Source of the DNA: Carposina sasakii
Lineage: Eukaryota; Arthropoda; Insecta; Lepidoptera; Carposinidae
Assembly: GCA_014607495.2 (NCBI GenBank)
Contig: CP053162.1
Location: 992,001-1,056,000 of the forward strand
Length of the DNA stretch: 64,000 nucleotides
Direction: 5' to 3'
Numbering within the stretch: position 1 is the first letter of the stretch; the number at the start of each line of letters is the position of its first letter. Below are positions 47,301 through 56,300 of this stretch, one piece after another. The notes below the pieces were generated by a model that ran no database searches, had not been told where the DNA came from, and saw nothing but the letters and a program-made list of their open reading frames with translations. The translations under genes were made by a program, and so were the position numbers.

Positions 47301-50300
47301 TCATTCTGTTACTTTGTCATCATCAGCTTGTTTATTATTTTGTTTCATTTTCATCATCAGTTTTTTACATTCATCGAGAATTTTAAGACCCTCTACATCA
47401 TTACTGTTTATTATTTCTTTATTTCGATTGACAATTTTGTCTTGTTTTCTATTATTTTCTGTCATGTGATTATTATTATCCTCTCAATGTTCGAATGTTG
47501 TCTCTTTCTCATTAACGTTTCATTATTGTTTTTCCTTTTATTACTATAACAATCGGTTTTGTTATTTACCAACCGCCAAAACCAATTACTTACCGAATAA
47601 TACTCGTATCCTGTTTAGATTTTTTTGTTAATTTTGTGTTTAAATAGCGCCTTCTCTCACCTTATTTGTGTCATATCGAATGTTAAATACCTTAAATACC
47701 TTAGTTTCCCAAAAAAGATTGGTGTAGGTAGTCACCATGGCTCCAAAATATTTAAGTAGGTCCTTTTAGGATACTTAATTCTTTAAAAAAAGTTTAATAG
47801 AGTAAGGGCAAGCAGATTTTCCCATACATTTGGCAGTGTTCCCAAACGAATTATCTTCTGGGAAGCGCTTTTGCCAAATCAGATTAGAATTACTTTACAT
47901 CTATGCACAAATAGGATAAAATTTATTTCTATTTAATTTAATTTACCTACATAAAGTATTTTAGAATGCAGGTGCAAGATTCTGTATTTGCGAAATTGCC
48001 AAAACACATCAAAAATAGAACGTGTTTCAATATCTGTGGCATCTTTGCCCTGTTCAAGGCTTTTGAAATTTTCTTTATTTAAATTATTAAGTTTCAGAAT
48101 GTTCCATTCATTCAATAATTCAAACATGAAGCATTAATATTAAATCGATTCTTCCACAATCTGTTGTCTGAACAATTTATAGTCATTATTCCTTATTACG
48201 AATCGTCTGACGTCCCAACTTGTCAACTTTGCTAATTAAGGTTCTATCCATATCCTACGTTTGACTAAATAGAATTTTATAGAATCTCATTTTGTCACAT
48301 ATTTTCTATCATTCGTTATATTTTGTTGCGGCACATTTTATCGAACGCATGGTTTTGTTCATCGTCGAGCCCTTATCTGTTGTTCTGTACCTATGTTACC
48401 ACGCCTAAATAACAAAATAACAAACTTCTTTAAAGCTAAAACACAAAATAAAATGGTTACCTACGTGGTTAATACCGGATATTGTTATACAGTTTTATTT
48501 TTTCCTTTTGCTTTTTGCTAATCTGCACTTAGTTCATTAATAAGTTTTTGATTTTTTTGTTATTTTTAATGACATTTGTGATTTTTGAAAAATTTTTGAT
48601 GTTGCGTGATTATGTTTGACTAGAGTACGTGTTAATGTAATAGTTAGATACCTTAGTTAGTTTAAAAAATACTCTAACGATGTAGCATAGATTACTGATA
48701 TTGTAACCAGTTTTTTAGACAATTTGAATACAAATGCATTTATGTAATGTTTCTAAATTTCAGCAGGATGTGCAGGATAACCACGCTCGCCCATACACGA
48801 ATGGGGCAGTTATACATAACAGCGGCCCGGTGCATATAGTAGCGAGCGAGTATAGAGAGGCATCTAAAGAGAAAAGCCCTGTACCGCTTAAGGAACAGAT
48901 TCCTGAACCTGAGGAACTTTATCCTGAACCTAAGGAACCATCTCCTGAACCTAAAGAACTTTCTCCTGAACCTAAGGATTCTTCTCCTGAACCTAAAGAA
49001 CTTTCTCCTGAACCTAAGGAGTCTTCTCCTGAACCTAAGGAACTTTCTCTTGAACCTAAGGAACTCTCTCCTGAACCTAAGGAACTTTCTCCTGAACTGA
49101 AGGACCCTTCTCCTGAACCCAAACAACCTTCTCCTGAACCCAAACAACCTTCTCCTGAACCAAAAGAGCCCAGTCCCGAAACTAAAGAACTCTCCCCAGA
49201 ACCTAAAGAATTAACCCCAGAACTAAGGGAACAAACCCCTGAACGTAAGGAATTAAGCCCTGAAACTAAAGAACTCACCCCTGAACCCAAAGAATCCACT
49301 CCTGATCCTAAAGAAAGCACACCAGAGAGAGAGTCCACTCCTGAACGTTTAGCAATCGAAGATAAGTTCAATGAGCTTTTAAAACTAACAGAAGATAATG
49401 ACGTTGACACTGAAAGTTCTTTAGAAAAACAAACTAAAGATTTCCTAGATGATGCTAGAGCAGAGTTAAGAGTGGTATCCACGGCCGAATTGGAAAACGC
49501 ATCTAAGGAAAAACTGTCCACCCCCGAACTTTTGGAAGAAGCTTTAAAAGAAGACTCATCTTCGAAAGGAGAAGATGATGAAGTGGACAACGTTCCAGAA
49601 AACTCAAGCATTAAGGTCAGTAAAAATATTTTAATCTAAGTGTTTTATATTATAATGCACATTGCATCAGATTGTATAGGCACTTTAGCAAAGCACAGAT
49701 TATATAAATCTTTTGCACTTTAATTATTTGCTTCTGTGACTATCAAATTTTTTAATAAGAATGGCTTTGTTCTGTAGGGATCTTGAGTCAAAGCTAGTTC
49801 GCACTTAGCACTTCAGAAAAACTTCTGACATCGTATCACGAATTGTTTTCTGACCCCAGTTATTACTTGCGAGAAATATCTGTCTTGCATTTATAAGGGT
49901 TTAAATTCCAAATGAAGTTTCTCGGGTATTTCGCCCGAGGGCTTGGGCTTTTGGAAAGACCAAATCACAATGTCCAACTGTGTAAACTTCTGAAGCTCGA
50001 GATCCTCACCAAAATCGAAACCTTCCGGTCTAAAGACCCCCCTCTTTTTACCTAACTAGCAAAAGCAAAGCAATAGCGAAAATAGTACAAAATTCGCTGA
50101 TTGCTCAAATTCGTATTACGTTGAATGAATTTCAAAGGAATTTTGACATTTCAGAGCGAATATCGTACAATTTTCGATATAGCGCTGCTTCGGTTTTGCT
50201 ATTGCAAATTAGGTAATCAAAGGGCCTATTGGCATTCACTAGGTGGTAGGCATGGAGCTGAGCGCGCATTCCGCCGACGGGGGGCAGTGGCGCGGAGAAC

Positions 50301-53300
50301 CCACGACGCCGGCTCGGCCCAGCAAAGTGAGCGCTGACGTGTATATCACACAGACCCTGTTCACTGATAGCGACACTAATTGAAATTTCATTCGTTGATC
50401 ATCGGGGTAAGCATGAACCTCAAAACGGTCTGTAACGTTATGTTGTCGAAGGCATGTTGTATTACAAAACGGTTGGGAAATTTGAAGACTATGGGTTTTG
50501 GAGCAAGATAATTTGGCTTAGCAGGTTTTTCTTTCATATGCCTTCGACAGTGACATTGTCAATTCTCAGCTTGCGCGTTGCATAAAAAGTTCATGCTGAC
50601 CCCGTCTCATTTTGGTCATCCATTTTCCATCAAGACATTAAGATTCCCTATGAGAGGTTCATCTTCATTATCCTCTTATATTTAATGTTACGTAGATAGA
50701 ATCTTTCTCATTCGAACTCAGTTTTCTTGTAGTCTACATCACACTAATCTACATTTTCTCTAAATGGATGCTATTGATCTGGTAATTTCTTCTATTTCAT
50801 CACCATTCATTGGTTTTATTTCGATCCTCTTCATTAATTAACTTTTTCTAGTCTTTACCAGACAACACACATGCCATATTTTGATACGAACTAAATAAAA
50901 AATCCTATTGATGTTGTCTGTTTTCCTCGTTTATGTCATTAATTTAGTTTCTATTTCAATCATGTACTATCAAAATAGGCACCGATGTTTCTCAATTCAG
51001 ATTCTGATTATTATTAGTACATAGTTATTATCGATTACAATAACTGATCAAAAATGTCAAATCATAAATATTTCGCATTTTCCTTACACTGCTCAGAGGG
51101 GTAAGCACAAACCTCTCGATAGTCCGTAACTGTCAAACTGTCAAATCACATAGATTTTGCTAGCGAGTCGCTAGCGTTACGCCGCGTAAAAAGGTTCGTG
51201 CTTACCCAACAGTTATTAGTAATCTGTTAACCTTAAAGAATACTATTTAGATGCATAAGGTACTTCATAATACAATTTATTGCAATCTCCATTTAGCAAA
51301 TACCTTTTTTGCGCTATTGAAAGTAAATTAGAGCATAATTTTAAGAAATTCGTGCATCATCAGGAAACGGTCTTGTTTCAAACACGTCGTATTAAACACA
51401 TTATAGATTAAATTGTCATCAACTATGTTATTTCTAGTTGCACTACCTCTACTTTAAATAAATGATAATTTTCGCATGCAATTTATTTACCTACTACGCA
51501 CTTTTAATATTTGTATTGTTGTAGTTAGTATTATTAGCATGTTTTAACTTTGACATAATTGAATGGAATTTCACATAATTTACATCAGTCCCCGCTATGC
51601 TGAAGGTGACTTTGGGATCTCACTTTGTGATCCTGCAGTTCTGGCTATCTCAAAATTTGGGCAAAATTTTATTGTCAGTGGCACATTCAATAGTCCTTAA
51701 GAAAATATTTACATCATCATCATCATCACCTTTTGACGCTCCGTAACTATCGATGCAAAGTGTATGAGATTTGACAGCGTGACGATAGCTTTATGGATTG
51801 TCGACAGGTTCGTGCTTACCCCACTGGATCTTTTTATTCCATTCTCTTATGTCTAAAATTCTAACGGCCAATTTCAATACGAGATATCAAAATCAGAATC
51901 TCAGATTATAAATTATCTATAAAAATAATTGAAGATTAAATCTGAGATATGCAAAAAATATCTCAAGATCAGTTATGGAAATTGGCTGTAAATCGAGCGT
52001 GGTAAATTATACAAATAATACATTCCAATGTAGTTCAATGTTGTTGCTCGAAGTAATGAATATTGTGATTGTTGATTATCTACTTTTTTTTTACTTTTAT
52101 TTAGAGTATACTTATATATTATTATTTCGCACGTACTAATGAATTAAATGAAGCAGTTTCTTCTACTTCAGCTAAATTAATCTGCACTTTGTAGTTAGCT
52201 ACTATAAAATACCCTGGGAGGTTATCAAGAATTCGTAAAGCAGGATTGTCTATATTGTGGAAGCAAGACACGGCTATAGTGTAGGGCGACATCTCGGTTT
52301 AACAAAACAACCTTGCTTTACAACTTCGTGGGTAACCTCCCTTACCTGAGAGAGAAGAGTTAATAGTAGATAATTAAAACGTTTGTTGATAAAACCCTTA
52401 TTATATTAACAACTATAGGTAAATAAACTTCATAATGAAACTGCTTATTGTACAGAACTATGCATACCCTTATAAAGATTTTTGTTTCAATGTTATTTCT
52501 TCTCTATTTCGAAATAAATTTTGTTTTAGTTTGAAATGTAAGCAGTTTTATTTAGAACTAACATGTCTGTTAATCAAAGTTTAATCCTTGTTCAGATTCC
52601 TTTAGTTCAAAGTATAAGTCAATATGGTCGATAATTAAACCTAAACGTAAAATTATTCCTACCTATCCTTTCCTCTCTCAGCCATTTATGTTAAGAAGGG
52701 AGCGAGATAGACCTGACTAAAATTAGGTTTAGGTTTAAATGTGACTGCCGGAATCGACCCTAATATTTCCCATTTTTGAAAGGTCTAAATATGTGTCTAA
52801 TGCCGAATTTCACCAGTTTAGGGAGCAAACGGTCTCTTTAGGAAGATTTTAGAGAAAGACATCTCCTAAACTAACTTCTAACTTAAATTGCTTTTCACCA
52901 ACATAGGGACTCAAAAAGTACGGACTTCTTACATAATAGTGATATCGAAAACCGAATTCGTAAAATCGTGTGTTTGTTTTTTTGACAATATATTTGAAAA
53001 TTGTCTACAACGAAATTAATTTAAATAAGTTACAATTATATCAGTACAATGTGTTTTAATATAGCCAAAAACCTTATTTCTTATAAATTTTGTCAATACA
53101 TTTATTAATTACGGCCAAAAAATGTAAAATGAGGCTGTATATAACACAGACCTTTGCTTTAAATACTTTGTTGTCTTGTCACTGTCAACTGTCGTTGAAA
53201 GAAATTCGGCCTTTCGCGGTATAAACGCCTTCGAGCAAATAAGCTACGTATTTGTACTGCTTCGACTGCTTCAATAGCGTGAAAACTATCATAATTGAGT

Positions 53301-56300
53301 TACTCGTATATATGTTATCCATATCTTTGAAATCGTGAATTATAGGTAGGTAATACAAATTCAAACACGCGTAGGTATAGGTACACGAAAATGTCACCTA
53401 AACTTAAGAGCCCAAAATTCGAGCTTCTAATCTTAGGAGATCTTTTAAGCTGTTAGGAAATCCTTATACTTTGGTGAAATCGAATGTTGTCAAAACTGAT
53501 ACTTAAAATGCGTTAGGAAACTTCTAAATCTTAGGAGACGTTGGTGAAATCAGGCATAAGTCTTTGGTAGTATAAATAAAAAAATAAATAATAAATATAT
53601 TATTTGTCTTTAAAATTATATAGTCATACAATACAAGTTAAAAACTTAACTACGTAACATTGGAAATCTCATGGACAATGGCGTAACTATACCGTTCGAG
53701 GCCCTTAGCAAATTCATCGGTCGGATGTTCCCGTAAATAATGTTGCGAGTTAGGATTTTCCACTGACCGGGGGACCAGAGGGGTAAGCACGAACCTCTCG
53801 ATAGTCCGTAACGCTATCGTCCAACTGTCAAATCACATAGATTTTGCTAGCGAGTCGCTAGCGTTACGCCGCGTAAAAAGGTTAATAACTACCCTCGATA
53901 CATAAGTAAAATAATTCAGAACTCAATCTACGGTAAGGATGGTCTAACTCTAAATAAATGGTTTAAACTTAGCTCCATCACTATAGTTAAGCTTTAGGTT
54001 TGCCGTGGAAGCAAATAGTACCTTTAGGTATCTACATTTTAGCACATCAGTGTTTGGCGTCAAGACAGAATAAGGGTTCTCAGCAGTCGGTAGGTATGGG
54101 AAATTTGGCGATCTGACGGTTCAATTTCCGTATTATATGCTTATATTTTCCTTCTTCCGGAAAGCTACCTACCCTAAAGCTTTTAACGAAAAGAAAAGTG
54201 AACCGCCCGATTCTACCACAAGACTTGTCAAACGTGCGAATGTACATAATCCGTGGCGGTGTTTCCAGCGCGAGCCGGACGAGGTGAAGTCGATATTCCT
54301 GGAGACGGAGATCCCGCAGCAGTCGCGGGTGCTGGTCGCGGACTTCGCGGAGGACACCGCTGATAGGCCGCAGCCGAAGAGAAACTCGCCGGTCAGTTTA
54401 GACGTAGGCGTAGGCTTTTAGGGTATTTCCAGTTTGCCCCAGGGAACCGCTGCCTCACGAGTGGGACACACTCACAGTAGAATCTGCCCCACTAGGGTCG
54501 GCACTTTTTACTCGACTGCGCCAAACGGAGGGTTATGTTTTTCAAGTGGATGTTTGTATGTATGTATATTTATTCGGCACGCTTTGAAGCCTAAACGGCC
54601 CCCTGATTATGTAACTTACAGAAGTTTTATGTAAGTAACTGACAGGTAACTGGCAAAGTGGATTGCCAGATTTTTTTTTCGAATCTGACGTTTTTTTTTA
54701 AATTATGTATTTGTGCTTTTAACAGTTGGTGGTGAGCGGCAAAATGACCCTTTCTCTCATTCAAGACGCGCCGAGAGATACCCCCGAAAGAGATTTAGGT
54801 AATTTTGGACAAGAAATTAATTGTTTTATTTTTTATTTATGAGCTTTAGGTGTAGCTGTAGGTCCTGGGTTCGAATCACGTATATATGTAGGGTTAGGGA
54901 AAGTTGTTTGCATTTGTAGTTAAGGTTACTCTTAGAACAAATACATTACGTAAACTATGTAGGTATCTATACATTGTGTATCTTTGACGTATGTATACAG
55001 GATGATTTTTGTCGTCAACGTTCCCGAAAACTACAGAATCTCCTCATCATCACGATTATTTTTCCCCATAGAAGCATACCTACGAAGTGTCTGGTTCCCA
55101 AGATATCAGGGTCCAAAGTTGAGTAAATAGACTGCGTTTTTCTGCATAAATGCACATTGTCGCGTGTAGCAAGTATTTTTCATGAGAATTAATTAATATC
55201 TGTCTATGAAAAAACTAGCATAAACACTGGACACTATAAACTTCGCCCCATCAAAAATTTACTTAAAAAATTCCCGATAAAAAATTTACATCAATTTTTT
55301 GGCAGACTTACTTTATTTGATGTATAGAGTACGTAGGGGAAGATTGGGTAATGGGGGTCACTTAAGCAAGAATTAGAATACAAAAGCTAAAATTAACAAA
55401 AATTTTATAGCAACTGCCTCATAACAAAATTTACTTAATTAGCTATAATTTAAGATCAGTAATCATCACATTAATAATCATCCGTGGGAAATATAAAAGT
55501 ACAAAAAAAAAACAGATTTGACTCCCATTACACTAAGTTACGGGTAATTGGGGTCACCTTGTGGGCAATGAGGATCATACAAAAATCTAATACAAATCGC
55601 GTCACGTCTGATACAGAGGTATCGTTTGATTCCTGGGGAATCTTCCTCTTTACTCTTTCGGTCACCTTTTTCGGCACTTTCATCTTCTTTCCTTGGCCTT
55701 GCCTTTATGCAGAAAAACGCAGTCTATTTACACAACTTTGGACCCTAATATTTTGGAAACCAGACACTTCACAGGTATGCTTCCATAGAGAAAAATGATC
55801 ATGATGATGAGGAGATTTCGGGAACGTTGACGACCAAAAATCACCCTGTATATTTTTCCTTTCCCCTATCTTTTTCTTTGGGTGGCGGTCACTAGCGGGC
55901 AATGGGGATCACCCGATTCTCATTACCCATAAGTATTTTATGAAGAAAAAATAATAAACACAAAATATACATTAGAAAAACTCGGGATTTAAGTAGGAAA
56001 TCATTACACCAAATGTACAAGTAAAGGCGTAAAAAAGTAACATACAAGTAAATCAATAACTATAAAAGTTACTGTTTATTTTGCGTCCGTGAAAATTTAC
56101 ATCGGCGAGCCGCAAAAACAAAACACATCTTTCATTCTCTATGCTGTCGCCATACCCACGCGGCATGCTCGCAGCGACGGCGAGGGGAACAGAGCGTGCA
56201 GGGAGGACCCTTAACGCGTTTCTATTAGTGTTACTTTTGGAGATATGTAGGTGACCACTATTACCCGCTGACTCCCATTACCCGATCTTCCCCTACCCTT

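Noticed and set aside
48919..49611. 230-codon open frame on the minus strand rich in Ser-Leu-Gly-Ser-Gly
   Set aside because: It is the antisense reading of the RIC3 heptad array; 21-bp repeats keep all frames of the opposite strand open. The same applies to the Arg/Phe-rich frame at 48,740-49,147.
54137..54421. 94-codon frame starting at 54,137 as a separate gene
   Set aside because: Only the part from 54,269 is coding; it follows a clear acceptor and fits RIC3 exon 9 in phase.
55484..55798. 104-codon frame in the GGGGAAGAT element
   Set aside because: Its C-terminal third is an inverted MITE piece and the rest shows no transposase motif.
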